Shown: positions 1 to 8,418, counted from the stretch's first letter. The stretch: 64,000 nt of DNA from Rhodospirillaceae bacterium (GCA_029245025.1 JAQWQC010000013.1:62001-126000), one strand, 5' to 3'. The notes: generated by a model from the sequence alone, not told the origin. Made by a program: numbers and translations.

Positions 1-507
1 CAGCACATGCTTGAAAACTTGCTGGGCGAAGAAATGCCTGACACACCTGAAAAGCGTCACCCAAACCTTTTGGTCAAGTTTGGTATCGCGTGCGGCATGA
101 AAGAAGAAGACTTCACCAATGCGGAGCACAACGGCAAAGTCTTGGCGTCGACCCGCGCCATGCGCTCATGGATTTGGGAACTGGTCAACGTCCGTCATCT
201 TGCCGAAGGGGCCGCCGGGATTATGGTTGCGCTTGAAGGACAATTGCCCACGCTGTACCCGAAATACGTAGACGCCATGCGTAAAATGGGTCTAACCGAC
301 GATGACATGGAGTTTTTCCATGTGCACATCGAAGGAGATACCGAGCACGCACATGTTGGCTTGGAAATTACCACGCAATACTCGACCACGCCAGAACTGC
401 AACAAAAGGCAATTTCTGCTGTTCGTGCATCTACCGAGATGCGCTGGCGCATGCTCGATGGCATTAACGAAGCCTTTGTTCAAGGCGTCGCCCAGGCTGC
501 CGAGTGA
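1..507 (+). CDS. PqqC/TenA-like (haem-oxygenase-fold) protein, 5' end outside window
   Basis: The frame is open to the left edge, so the start is probably upstream; an internal ATG lies at 7. The visible 166 residues are helical and rich in His and Glu, with HPNLLVKFG near the N-terminus and HVHIEGDTEHAHVG around residues 105-118. This resembles the iron-dependent PqqC/TenA haem-oxygenase-fold oxidases, in which such His/Glu residues bind iron. The stop overlaps the GTG start of the following SDR by 4 nt (GTGA), so the two are translationally coupled. The substrate is unknown. Related proteins oxidatively cut or rearrange small molecules, and the neighbouring SDR, GntR and dienelactone hydrolase suggest catabolism. 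Confidence 0.6.
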   Translation, partial: QHMLENLLGEEMPDTPEKRHPNLLVKFGIACGMKEEDFTNAEHNGKVLASTRAMRSWIWELVNVRHLAEGAAGIMVALEGQLPTLYPKYVDAMRKMGLTDDDMEFFHVHIEGDTEHAHVGLEITTQYSTTPELQQKAISAVRASTEMRWRMLDGINEAFVQGVAQAAE

Positions 508-1253
508 GCGACACAACTTCTCCTGCCTTGCTTGATGCCTCCGGTCGCGTCGCGTTTGTTACCGGCGCGACGGGAGGTATAGGCCAGGCAGTTGCTCGCA
601 TGATGCTCGATGCCGGTGCGCAAGTTACTGCGACCGGTCGGCGCGCAGTGCCTTTTGATGACGATCGCGTGCTTCCTCTTACCCTTGAGGTGACAGACGA
701 AGAGGCGGTGGCCTCAGCAATTAAGAGCTGCGTCGATCAGTTTGGGCGTCTGGACTACATTATTCATATGGCAGGAATGGTCGGCAAAGGGCGGCTTGAT
801 GAAATGCCATTGGAAGATTGGAATACAGTCGTCAACACCAACCTGACCTCCTCATTCCTACTACTAAAACACGCGTACGAACACATTACAAAACCTGGTG
901 GCGTGGCCGTGTTGTGTGGCTCATCTAATGGCTACAATGGGGGCAGCTACCTCTCGGGTGCAGCTTACGCGTCATCTAAGGCTGCTTTGGTCAATCTAAC
1001 GCGCTATTGCGCGAAAGAGTGGGCGCCGGACGGCATTCGCGTTCACCTTATATCGCCTGGTCCTGTCGATACTCCGATGCTGGATCGACTCTCTGACGAT
1101 CAGCACAAGGGACTAAAAGATGCCCTCCCTCTTGGGAGATATTCGACAGCAGAAGAATGCGCTGGTGCCGTTCTATTTTTGTGCTCAGCTCATGCTGCAT
1201 CCATGACCGGCACCAACACCAATATATCTGCAGGATTGGTCTTAGATTCGTGA
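504..1253 (+). CDS. SDR family NAD(P)-dependent oxidoreductase
   Basis: This 249-aa protein is a classical short-chain dehydrogenase. It has the cofactor motif TGATGGIG near residues 20-27, an NNAG-equivalent HMAG segment near 89, a catalytic Ser in the CGSSNG region, and a Tyr-x3-Lys in AYASSKAAL. PGPVDTPM follows the active site as in many 3-ketoacyl or polyol dehydrogenases. The start is GTG, overlapping the stop of the upstream gene. Its own stop overlaps the GTG of the GntR gene, so three genes form one coupled unit. The exact alcohol or ketone substrate cannot be read from sequence. Confidence 0.85.
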   Translation: MSDTTSPALLDASGRVAFVTGATGGIGQAVARMMLDAGAQVTATGRRAVPFDDDRVLPLTLEVTDEEAVASAIKSCVDQFGRLDYIIHMAGMVGKGRLDEMPLEDWNTVVNTNLTSSFLLLKHAYEHITKPGGVAVLCGSSNGYNGGSYLSGAAYASSKAALVNLTRYCAKEWAPDGIRVHLISPGPVDTPMLDRLSDDQHKGLKDALPLGRYSTAEECAGAVLFLCSAHAASMTGTNTNISAGLVLDS

Positions 1254-2038
1254 ACGAAATCTCGGCTATTCGCCACCCCGTTGACGAAACCCTAGCGATT
1301 CCGCTGTATCACCAAGTGTACCTGATACTGAAAGAAGGCATTCGGTCGGGCACCTATAGCGCAGGGTCTGCCCTCCCAATTGAGTCTACCTTGTGCACTG
1401 AATTTGGTGTGTCGCGGATAACAGTAAAACGCGCCATGCGAGAACTGGTGGCAGATGGACTTGTGGTGCGTCAGCGAGGCAAAGGCACCTTCGTTGCCGA
1501 TGATGCGCCGGGTCCAGCAAAAAACGCACTAGACGACCTTTTGCAAAGCGTTCAAGCCATCGGGGCCGCTACCGATGTTCAACATTTAGCGTCTGAAGTT
1601 CTAACGCCTTTGACCGATGTCAGATCAATGCTCGAACTTAAAGGTGACGCAAAAGTTCTGCGGTCAAATCAACTTCGTCTTTCCGCTGGGGAGCCATTGG
1701 CTGTAATCATCGCTTATGTTCCCGAAAACATTGCATCTCAACTCGATCCGAAAACAGAAAACCTGCCCATGCTCGTCAGACTCAATATGGCTGGCGTGCC
1801 GGTAGCAAGAGCCGACCAAGAAGTTACGGCTACTTTGGCCGATCCAACTGTTGCGGCACCGCTAGGTCTGGAAGTCGGCGCACCCCTATTAAAATTGACA
1901 CGCCTTGTATTCGACGATTCTGATCAGCCAGTTGAGTGGTTAACGTCCTTTTATCGCGGCGATCGCTATGCGATGCGGACCTCCCTCACCCACGAAATCG
2001 TGGGACGCCACAGTTCCTGGAAAAGTGCGGCTGAATAA
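1250..2038 (+). CDS. GntR/HutC-family transcriptional regulator (wHTH + UTRA)
   Basis: The 262-aa protein carries an N-terminal winged helix (about residues 17-82, with EFGVSRITVKRAMREL and the wing RQRGKGTFV), followed by a UTRA-type ligand-binding domain (about 100-245). This is the HutC/FarR layout of GntR regulators, which usually repress a catabolic operon until a small acid or sugar binds. I chose the GTG at 1250 because it overlaps the SDR stop (GTGA); a longer reading from 1157 would sit inside the SDR gene and adds no recognisable domain. It probably controls the adjacent catabolic genes, but no operator was identified. Confidence 0.85.
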   Translation: MNEISAIRHPVDETLAIPLYHQVYLILKEGIRSGTYSAGSALPIESTLCTEFGVSRITVKRAMRELVADGLVVRQRGKGTFVADDAPGPAKNALDDLLQSVQAIGAATDVQHLASEVLTPLTDVRSMLELKGDAKVLRSNQLRLSAGEPLAVIIAYVPENIASQLDPKTENLPMLVRLNMAGVPVARADQEVTATLADPTVAAPLGLEVGAPLLKLTRLVFDDSDQPVEWLTSFYRGDRYAMRTSLTHEIVGRHSSWKSAAE

Positions 2039-2132
2039 GAGGTTGAGCAAGAATTTACCTACCGGGTGTCTGGCCAACCCTCTTGAATCCATCTAAAATT
2101 CTCCTACGTATAATCACAGGGAGCACGCCGCT

Positions 2133-2831
2133 ATGAGTTCACAGGAAATCACGATCAAAGGCCCCAACGGAGACTTCATGGGCTATATGTCCGCACCTGA
2201 TGGCGGTGGACCGGGAGTCATCGTCATTCAGGAAATTTTTGGCGTAAATGATTGGCTTCGTGGCGTGTGCGATATGTTGGCAGACCAAGGGTACATGGCC
2301 CTCGCGCCTGATCTATTCTGGCCGATTGAACCAGGTGTGCAACTCGACGCAACGGTAGAATCAGACTTCAATAAGGGCCTCGAAATCTACGGTAAGTTTA
2401 ATGTGGACAAGGGCGTTGAAGATATTCAAGCGTCCATAAATGAACTTCGGGGTCGCGAAGGATGTAATGGAAAGGTCGGCACGACAGGTTTTTGTCTCGG
2501 CGGCGTTCTTACTTACCTTTCGGCCACCCGCACAGATGCTGATGCCAACGCTGGTTATTATGGCGTTGGCATTGAAGGGTTAGTGGGCGAAGCTGAAAAA
2601 ATTTCCAAGCCGACAATCCTCCACATCGCTGATGAAGACTCATTTGTCCCAAAAGAAGCTTCTGACCAAGTGCGGCAGGCCCTCCAGGGTCACGAAATGG
2701 TAACAATACATACGTATGAGGGATGTGATCACGGATTCGCCCGGGACACCGATACAAATCACTATGATAAAGAAGCTACTGAACTAGCCCATGGACGCAC
2801 ATTCGACTTGTTCAAGAGTGCGCTTAGCTAA
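2133..2831 (+). CDS. Dienelactone hydrolase family protein
   Basis: This 232-aa cytoplasmic alpha/beta hydrolase matches dienelactone hydrolase in length and motifs. The nucleophile Cys121 lies in GFCLGG, an acidic residue sits in HIADEDSFVP (about 167-169), and His200 in YEGCDHGFAR. The conserved Glu (about 34, in IQEIFG) that activates the Cys in this family is also present. Family members open dienelactones in the modified ortho-cleavage pathway of chloroaromatics, or hydrolyse related esters. A short gap (94 nt) separates it from the GntR gene. Its 3' end converges on a haloalkane dehalogenase remnant. Confidence 0.85.
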   Translation: MSSQEITIKGPNGDFMGYMSAPDGGGPGVIVIQEIFGVNDWLRGVCDMLADQGYMALAPDLFWPIEPGVQLDATVESDFNKGLEIYGKFNVDKGVEDIQASINELRGREGCNGKVGTTGFCLGGVLTYLSATRTDADANAGYYGVGIEGLVGEAEKISKPTILHIADEDSFVPKEASDQVRQALQGHEMVTIHTYEGCDHGFARDTDTNHYDKEATELAHGRTFDLFKSALS

Positions 2832-2835
2832 GGTT

Positions 2836-3304
2836 CTACGTTAAAGCCTCTAACCACAAGGCAATCGCCCGACCAATAGCGTCGGGCGATGTGTCGGGTG
2901 TGCAATGCCCGCCATCAATTTCTGCCGTCGTCTACTGGGAAAAAATTCAGCTAATTCCTGTGGCTCGCCTGTCAAGATGCTCGCAGTATCCGGCACCAAC
3001 CAGAGTTTTGGAATGTCGTTGTTCAACATTCAATCCATCAACTCAGTTAAGCTGGCATGAACATCTGCCGGTTCACCATCAACTGGTATTTCGTAAAGCC
3101 AATCAATGGTGGGGCGACGGTCAGGACCGGCATTGAGATAGGGACGCTCATAAACGTGCCTGTCTTCATCCGACGGGATCTCGTCGATATAGCGAAAGAA
3201 GTAGTGTTCTAGGTCCAAATTGTTTTGGAGCACATCGTGCTCGTAGCTGCAAGTCCTGCGCCACCGAGCAGCGCATTACGGCGAGAGAGTGAAAGTTTGG
3301 TCAT
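2836..3304 (-). pseudogene. Haloalkane dehalogenase remnant with Tat-like leader
   Basis: Reading the minus strand, ATG at 3304 opens a 31-residue piece with a twin-arginine leader (SRRNALLGGAGLAA) that stops at once. In another frame follows a cap and C-terminal portion of a haloalkane dehalogenase (RRPTIDW, EIPVDGEPADV), interrupted by a TGA where the family has Trp, then NNDIPKLWLV. After a further frameshift come GGHCTPDTSPDAIGRAI and a stop at 2836. The order matches LinB/DhaA-type enzymes, whose last catalytic His lies in the equivalent GxHF-QEDSPD segment. The N-terminal half with the nucleophile Asp is gone. At least one deletion, one nonsense codon and two frame changes make this a dead gene. 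Confidence 0.75.
2864..2890. repeat. Perfect 10-bp inverted repeat (hairpin)
   Basis: ATCGCCCGAC at 2864-2873 and GTCGGGCGAT at 2881-2890 pair perfectly around a 7-nt loop. It stands 33 nt after the dienelactone hydrolase stop, and also inside the C-terminal coding remnant of the minus-strand dehalogenase. There is no T-tract on the plus side, so a rho-independent terminator is not established. Confidence 0.5.
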
Positions 3305-3420
3305 CGTGGCGTCCTATTTGCTGAATAGCGTCTACTTACTGTCTCATAATCAGACGGTAAGACCTCAATCACAAGCGCGTGCGGGTCGACGGCAAGGGCT
3401 TTGAGTGGCAGAATTCGAGC

Positions 3421-4743
3421 ATGCGGATAAACGAGCTCTTCAAACCTGAGACCTGGCCAATCTTGTACGCCGATTTTCTGGTCTGGTTTCAACAGCAGAT
3501 TCTGGCTTTGGATTTCCTGATTCAATTAGGAATTCTGCTGCTGACACTCTTGATTGCTTACTTCATTCAAAAGCCAATCCGACCACGGCTGGCTACTGGT
3601 ATCTCAAACCTGCGCCTGTTGTCCCCTCTCCGACGCGTACTATCCGCCGTATCCCATGAACTGACGGCTATTGTCTTCCTTTTTGTGCTTTGGTTGGCGA
3701 CGGGTATTGCCAGCCAAATTGAAGGTGGCACCGATAGTGGGGTGTTGGAGATCATAGCCAGCTTGATGACTGCCTGGATACTGATCCGCCTCACATCAGC
3801 CCTGATCGCAAATGCCTTCCTATCTCGCCTTGTCGCCACACTGGCCTGGACCATCGCCGCCCTGAATATTGTGGGGCTACTTGACCCAGCAATAGATACA
3901 CTTGAATCGTTCAGCATTCCACTTGGACAAACCCGCGTCACAGTTCTAACAATCATCAACGGAGCGATACTGCTTGCCGCTCTTATGTGGGCTGCACTGG
4001 CTGTCAGCAAGCTGATCGATAACCGTCTTTCTCAAGTGTCTGATATAACACCAGGCGCACGCGTTCTTATCGGCAAAACCATTCGCCTAATCATGGTGGT
4101 GGCCGCTGTGATGGTCGCGCTTTCATCGGTAGGCATAAATTTTGCGGCGCTTGCAGTATTCACTGGTGCTGTCGGCGTCGGCATTGGTATAGGTCTTCAA
4201 AAGCAGGTTTCTAACCTAATCAGCGGTGTCATCCTCCTGCTCGATAAGTCCATTAAGCCTGGAGACGTTATTGAAGTGGGTCAGACCTTTGGCTGGGTGA
4301 ATACTTTGAGTGCACGCTACGTTGGCGTCACCACACGAGACAACAAAGAACTTCTCATCCCTAATGATGACTTCGTAACCAACCAGGTCATTAATTGGTC
4401 TCACAGCGACAACGATGTCCGCATGGAAGTGAAATTTGGTACCAGTTACGACAGCGACCCACACACCGTGCGCAAACTAGCCGTGGAGGCGGCGTCAAAG
4501 CCAGGGCGGTCCGTCGATTATCGCCCTCCAGTTTGTCACCTTGTTGAGTTTGGAGACAGTTCCATAAATTTTGTACTTCGCTTTTGGATCAAAGATCCTG
4601 CAAAGGGGGTCACAAACGTCAAGGGCGAGGTTCTTCTCGAGCTCTGGGATGCTCTAAAAGAACACGGCATAGACATTCCATATCCACAACGTGTGGTGCA
4701 TATGGCACAGACCGAACAAACCGAACCCAGCCTTAAAGACTAG
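3421..4743 (+). CDS. Mechanosensitive ion channel, MscS family
   Basis: This 440-aa inner-membrane protein has about five hydrophobic segments (roughly 33-50, 80-97, 108-130, 172-196, 220-245). The signature Gly/Ala-rich pore helix and beta-domain entry runs from about 249 to 282 (VGVGIGIGLQKQVSNLISG, then LLDKSIKPGDVIEV). A cytoplasmic mixed domain ends in YPQRVVHM. MscS channels open under membrane tension to release solutes in hypo-osmotic shock. A GTG at 3379 would add 14 residues lacking family character, so I prefer the ATG at 3421. The gene end overlaps the convergent sulfotransferase stop by 4 nt. Confidence 0.85.
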   Translation: MRINELFKPETWPILYADFLVWFQQQILALDFLIQLGILLLTLLIAYFIQKPIRPRLATGISNLRLLSPLRRVLSAVSHELTAIVFLFVLWLATGIASQIEGGTDSGVLEIIASLMTAWILIRLTSALIANAFLSRLVATLAWTIAALNIVGLLDPAIDTLESFSIPLGQTRVTVLTIINGAILLAALMWAALAVSKLIDNRLSQVSDITPGARVLIGKTIRLIMVVAAVMVALSSVGINFAALAVFTGAVGVGIGIGLQKQVSNLISGVILLLDKSIKPGDVIEVGQTFGWVNTLSARYVGVTTRDNKELLIPNDDFVTNQVINWSHSDNDVRMEVKFGTSYDSDPHTVRKLAVEAASKPGRSVDYRPPVCHLVEFGDSSINFVLRFWIKDPAKGVTNVKGEVLLELWDALKEHGIDIPYPQRVVHMAQTEQTEPSLKD

Positions 4744-5372
4744 GACGCCACAGCGGCTTCAGAATCCCGGTCTCGTTGAAACTCTTCTGTCGTATTAGTT
4801 TTTGGAAAAGGACCTTCGGGAACAGGTACGCCTAGGCCTTCACACAACGGCTCCCACCCACTGCCGACTTCATAAACGATCAGCCGGTCAGCGGGCACAG
4901 TTTCTTTGACTAACGCTGCATGTCGGTCAAACACAGCTTCACAATGTGCGCGATCTTCTGGCCGGTTGTCGAACGTGTCCTCAAGGACGATTTTATCGAC
5001 CATCTCTTTCCACATCTCACGGAAGCCATCTTCTGGCTGTTTACTGGCAAGATGACTGAAAATAGTGTTGGTCATGCTGGTGTACCACTGATCAGCTGGC
5101 CGCACGGTCAACAATACTTTCGCCTCGGGATACCTTTCAGACAGGGGCTGCCAAAAATGCGAGAGTGGCCAATCTACACCTGACGGGTAATCGCCGAGTA
5201 GATCATCCCAATCGATGTCGTGGCCGAATGCCAGCTTATGCCATAGAGGAATACCCTCCGGTTTAGCGAACACTTCGAACATGTGGTAGCAGGGCCCAAA
5301 TCCAAGTTGCTCCAAAGCAAGTTTCATCGATTTCGTGCCGGTTCGCCCAAATCCCGCACCGATTATTTTCAT
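4740..5372 (-). CDS. Sulfotransferase family protein
   Basis: The 210-aa protein starts with the PAPS-binding loop of sulfotransferases (GAGFGRTGTKSM, residues 5-16). The 3'-phosphate-binding region follows in VLLTVRPADQWYTS (about 86-99, with Arg91 and Ser99). It belongs to the short 'sulfotransfer_4' type found in bacteria and metazoa. It would move a sulfuryl group from PAPS to an unknown small acceptor in the cytoplasm. It lies 2 nt downstream of a GREE-TVPAGTF family gene on the same strand, so the three minus-strand genes 4740-6793 form a likely operon. Confidence 0.75.
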   Translation of the reverse strand: MKIIGAGFGRTGTKSMKLALEQLGFGPCYHMFEVFAKPEGIPLWHKLAFGHDIDWDDLLGDYPSGVDWPLSHFWQPLSERYPEAKVLLTVRPADQWYTSMTNTIFSHLASKQPEDGFREMWKEMVDKIVLEDTFDNRPEDRAHCEAVFDRHAALVKETVPADRLIVYEVGSGWEPLCEGLGVPVPEGPFPKTNTTEEFQRDRDSEAAVAS

Positions 5373-5374
5373 CG

Positions 5375-6082
5375 TTAGAAGCCCTCTTCGTATTCGACAA
5401 GATCGAAGTGAGCGTTCATATAGCCGCCCACCGTTATTTTGACGAAAAGAAATCCATCAGTGGTGCACCATACGTCTTCGGTCGGATGATGATCGAGGTT
5501 AAAGCGATAGTGATCGGTTTCAAACGTTCCTGCCGGCACCGTGATCTCTTCTCGACCGAGATACTCTAGGCCAAATCGCGTGGTGCAAAGGCTGGGACCC
5601 GAACAGCCATCGTGTTCAGGCGATGACATCAAAACCCCCTCGCATGGCTGAATCTTTTGACCTGCACTGTGGTCAAACCGCGCGCAGTGCAACACATCGC
5701 AGGAAACAGGATGCGCACCGAATGACAGTGGCGGAACATCCAGGTCCATACGCTGGCTCATGCGCCCAGACGTCACGTTAACGGCTTCACACTCTGCCCA
5801 TCCATCAGTGAACCGAAACCAACCGCTGCCCAGAAATTTGCCACTCTCATGCAGCCGGACAAAACAGTCCAACGGACGATAGTCAACGTCCGTCGTGTAA
5901 ACCGTCTCCCGCAGTACAGAACGATCCGCAACAACACCAGGCTCTATTTCACAGTGGGCGCGCAGAGTCCGCTGACCATCCTCATGAAACGTGACCGACC
6001 ACCACTCGCGGCCGAAATCCCGCCGTTCACCATCAGGATCAAAGATATACGCGATTTTACCGCGAATATTCCGGTGATTCAT
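5375..6082 (-). CDS. Uncharacterised protein, GREE-TVPAGTF family (paralogue 1)
   Basis: This 235-aa protein has no signal peptide or membrane segment. It shares its whole length with the gene upstream (start NHRNIRGKI, middle FHEDGQRTLRAHCEI, C-terminal GREEITVPAGTFETDHY, end LVEYEEGF). The C-terminal motif recalls DUF3108-like beta-rich proteins (a G-x-E-x-x-x-V-P-A-G-T-F pattern), but I cannot name a function. ATG at 6082 is chosen over GTG at 6088 because AGGAGG at 6088-6093 stands 5 nt before it. A third, exported paralogue occurs at 15425-16213. Several conserved Cys and His residues (e.g. CDVLHCARFDH) could bind metal. Confidence 0.6.
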   Translation of the reverse strand: MNHRNIRGKIAYIFDPDGERRDFGREWWSVTFHEDGQRTLRAHCEIEPGVVADRSVLRETVYTTDVDYRPLDCFVRLHESGKFLGSGWFRFTDGWAECEAVNVTSGRMSQRMDLDVPPLSFGAHPVSCDVLHCARFDHSAGQKIQPCEGVLMSSPEHDGCSGPSLCTTRFGLEYLGREEITVPAGTFETDHYRFNLDHHPTEDVWCTTDGFLFVKITVGGYMNAHFDLVEYEEGF

Positions 6083-6087
6083 GGCCA

Positions 6088-6093
6088 CCTCCT
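6088..6093 (-). promoter_or_regulatory. Shine-Dalgarno site AGGAGG deciding the 6082 start
   Basis: On the minus strand AGGAGG is followed by TGGCC and ATG. It overlaps the stop of the upstream gene (TAG at 6092-6094) and rules out the GTG at 6088 as the start. Confidence 0.8.
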
Positions 6094-6793
6094 AGAATTC
6101 CGTCTCGTACTCTACTAATTCGTAACGGGAATTTTTGAGGAAGCCGTCAACGGTTACTTTGACGAAGGTATAGTCCTCCGGAATGCACCAGACATCTTCA
6201 CGACGGGGTGTACCATCGGGCTGCGGTTTCAAAACAAAGTGGTAGTGATCGACTTCAAAGGTTCCGGCTGGCACGGTGATCTCTTCACGGCCGTCATACA
6301 TCACAGTTACTTTGCCGACACTCAGAAATGGTCCGCTGCCCCCGTTGGGCAACGGTGATGTCGAAAGAACGTTATTCAAAGTCTGCGGGTTCTCAGACTT
6401 GGTATGATCATATCCAGCACAGTGAAAAACGTCGCACGTCAGCGGGTGAACGGTCAAACTCTGTGCGGGTCCGTCCATGCTAACGGTTTGGGAGACACGG
6501 CCGATAGTGGTGTTGAGCACTTCGCATTCGGCCTCGTTTCCAAAAGCCCTCACCCACCCCGTACCAAGAAACTTACGTTCCACATGAAGTCGGTTGAAGC
6601 AGTCCAACGGCCGCCAGTTTTCGTCCATGGTATAAACGGTTTCCCGCAAGACCTCCGTATCGTCGATTTCACAGTGGGCGCGAAGGGTGCGCTGGCCGTC
6701 TTCGTGGAAAGTCATGGAAAACCACTCCCGTCCCCGCTCCTCATCGTTACCGCCGATGTAAAGAATTTTTCCCCTGATATTGCGATGGTCCAT
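6092..6793 (-). CDS. Uncharacterised protein, GREE-TVPAGTF family (paralogue 2)
   Basis: The 233-aa protein is clearly paralogous to its downstream neighbour: HRNIRGKILYIGG at the start, FHEDGQRTLRAHCEID near 29-43, TCDVFHCAGYDH in the middle, and GREEITVPAGTFEVDHYHF near 180-198. A longer open frame reaches 6970, but ATG at 6793 is preceded by AGGAGG (6800-6805) with 6-nt spacing and aligns with the paralogue start. No export signal. Function unknown; duplication in tandem upstream of a sulfotransferase suggests they act on related ligands. Confidence 0.6.
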   Translation of the reverse strand: MDHRNIRGKILYIGGNDEERGREWFSMTFHEDGQRTLRAHCEIDDTEVLRETVYTMDENWRPLDCFNRLHVERKFLGTGWVRAFGNEAECEVLNTTIGRVSQTVSMDGPAQSLTVHPLTCDVFHCAGYDHTKSENPQTLNNVLSTSPLPNGGSGPFLSVGKVTVMYDGREEITVPAGTFEVDHYHFVLKPQPDGTPRREDVWCIPEDYTFVKVTVDGFLKNSRYELVEYETEF

Positions 6794-6799
6794 CGGTTC

Positions 6800-6805
6800 C
6801 CTCCT
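6800..6805 (-). promoter_or_regulatory. Shine-Dalgarno site AGGAGG for the 6793 start
   Basis: AGGAGG on the minus strand lies 6 nt before ATG at 6793 and supports this start over the upstream in-frame one at 6970. Confidence 0.75.
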
Positions 6806-6998
6806 GGAGTATGATAATTTAGAAAACCATGAAATACGCGCCATTAATAGCCCTAAGCAATGGCAAAACGGCCTGTACCGCCGCCAGATAATCGACGCGT
6901 GATTTTTGATGTGGTTCCGATATGATACATGCCGTTCTCGGCCATCACGGCTTGAAGGCTGTTTAGACACAAATTTTTAAATTGAGGATGCACACACC

Positions 6999-7643
6999 AT
7001 GAAAGTTTATGGCGCCATTTTATCGCCCTTTGTCTGCCGAGCTTTGCTCGCCCTTCGCCACAAAGGGATCAAACACGAAGTGGTCATGCCCAAGGACGGC
7101 ATGAAGACACCGGAATACCTAGCCATGAACCCCATGGGTCAAATGCCAACAATGAAGGACGGCGCAACAGTTCTGCCGGAATCCTCGGTTATCGTCGAAT
7201 ACATTAACGCGAAGTACCCGAAGAAATCGATTGTCCCCGCCTCAGCGAAGGCCGCAGGTATGGCGCGCCTAATCGCGACGGTATCTGACCTCTACGTGCA
7301 AGGTGTCGTCACCGGCTTGTTTGGTCAACGTGATCCAAAAAAGCGTGATAAAAATTTGGTAAAAGAAAAACTGGCTGAAACTCAAAAAGGCCTAGCTATT
7401 CTTGACGGTTACCTCACCCCAGGGGGGCCATGGGCTATGGGCAAGAAGTTCACCATCGCGGATTGCTATGCACTTCCTGCCTTGTTCTTCGTTCACCTAA
7501 TTGCTCCAAGTTTCGGTGTCAAAGATCCTTTCGCGGGTCATAAGAACGTTAAGAAATACTGGGCATCATTGAAGCGCGAGCCAATGACAAAGCAAGCCAT
7601 CAAAGAGATGACGGCTATGGCGAAGCAATTCTTCGGCAGTTAA
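6999..7643 (+). CDS. Glutathione S-transferase family protein (tandem copy 1)
   Basis: This 214-aa protein has the GST layout: an N-terminal thioredoxin-like domain (residues 1-78, starting MKVYGAILSPFVCRALLAL, with the cis-Pro turn in GQMPTMKDG and the glutathione-binding PESSVIVEYI) and a helical C-terminal domain ending near residue 210. A conserved helix-capping region with FTIADCYALPALF is present. GSTs conjugate, isomerise or dehalogenate electrophiles with glutathione. A second copy follows 26 nt downstream, and both probably share a promoter in 6794-6998. Confidence 0.85.
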   Translation: MKVYGAILSPFVCRALLALRHKGIKHEVVMPKDGMKTPEYLAMNPMGQMPTMKDGATVLPESSVIVEYINAKYPKKSIVPASAKAAGMARLIATVSDLYVQGVVTGLFGQRDPKKRDKNLVKEKLAETQKGLAILDGYLTPGGPWAMGKKFTIADCYALPALFFVHLIAPSFGVKDPFAGHKNVKKYWASLKREPMTKQAIKEMTAMAKQFFGS

Positions 7644-7669
7644 CCCTTAGGCAAATTGGAGCATAGACA

Positions 7670-8320
7670 ATGCACATTTATGGCAGTCCACTCTCCCCCT
7701 TTGTGGCTCGGGTCATCCTAGCCTGTGAACACAAAGGACTGGCCTACACCATCTCAATGCCGGAAGGCGGTCTAAAGACACGGGAGTATCTGGCTCTCAA
7801 CCCCTTCGGCAAGATTCCAACGGTCAAGGACGGGTCCAACGTTGTCTATGAGTCCAGCGTCATCGTTCCTTACCTGGATGATAAGTACCCGAAGAAAAAG
7901 AAGGTCATTCCAGCCTCTCCAGCCGCAGCTGGTAAAGCGAACTTGATCGCCAAAGTCTGCGACCTCTACGTTCAGGAGCCCGCCCTTGATTTATTCCGGC
8001 AAGTTGTGGGACGGGCGCCAAAGGACAAGGCTACAGCTGACAAGGCAAAAGCGAAAATGGAAGCCGCGCTGGACATTCTTAATGGCTACATCAGCCCTGG
8101 ACCGTGTGCGACAGGCAAGAGCTTCACCGTCGCGGATTGCTATGCCATTCCGGCATTGCTATTTGCGACATCGGTTGGGCCACTCTTCGGTCTTAAGGAC
8201 CCACTCAAAGGTCGACCGGATGTGAAGAAGTACTATGCAGCAATCAAAAAACATCCTGCTGCAAAGGCGCACATTGCTGAGACACAAAAGATCATGAAGG
8301 ATCGGTTAGGCAACCTTTAG
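7670..8320 (+). CDS. Glutathione S-transferase family protein (tandem copy 2)
   Basis: The 216-aa paralogue shares the motifs of the upstream GST: SPLSPFVARVILA at the N-terminus, GKIPTVKDGSNVVYESSVIVPYL in the glutathione site, and FTVADCYAIPALLF in the C-terminal domain. Local tandem duplication is evident, and divergence suggests different substrates. A spacer ATG is preceded by TTGGAGCATAGACA. A strong hairpin with a T-tract follows the stop by 24 nt and should end the transcript. Confidence 0.85.
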   Translation: MHIYGSPLSPFVARVILACEHKGLAYTISMPEGGLKTREYLALNPFGKIPTVKDGSNVVYESSVIVPYLDDKYPKKKKVIPASPAAAGKANLIAKVCDLYVQEPALDLFRQVVGRAPKDKATADKAKAKMEAALDILNGYISPGPCATGKSFTVADCYAIPALLFATSVGPLFGLKDPLKGRPDVKKYYAAIKKHPAAKAHIAETQKIMKDRLGNL

Positions 8321-8344
8321 CCTGATATCTGAATATCAAAAATT

Positions 8345-8375
8345 AACGGCGGTTCTTCACAGAGCCGCCGTTTTT
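8345..8375 (+). terminator. Rho-independent terminator after the GST pair
   Basis: An 11-bp stem (AACGGCGGTTC with GAGCCGCCGTT, one G-T wobble), a 6-nt loop TTCACA, and five Ts at 8371-8375. It sits between the GST pair and the convergent SDR, in the right orientation for the GST transcript. Confidence 0.85.
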
Positions 8376-8418
8376 ATTGCCAGTTCTATGACGCATTCTA
8401 CCAGGTCTCGGACATGCT

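Noticed and set aside
6794-6970. N-terminal extension of the second GREE-TVPAGTF gene
   Set aside because: AGGAGG before ATG at 6793 and alignment with the paralogue fix the start there; the extension is basic and low-complexity.
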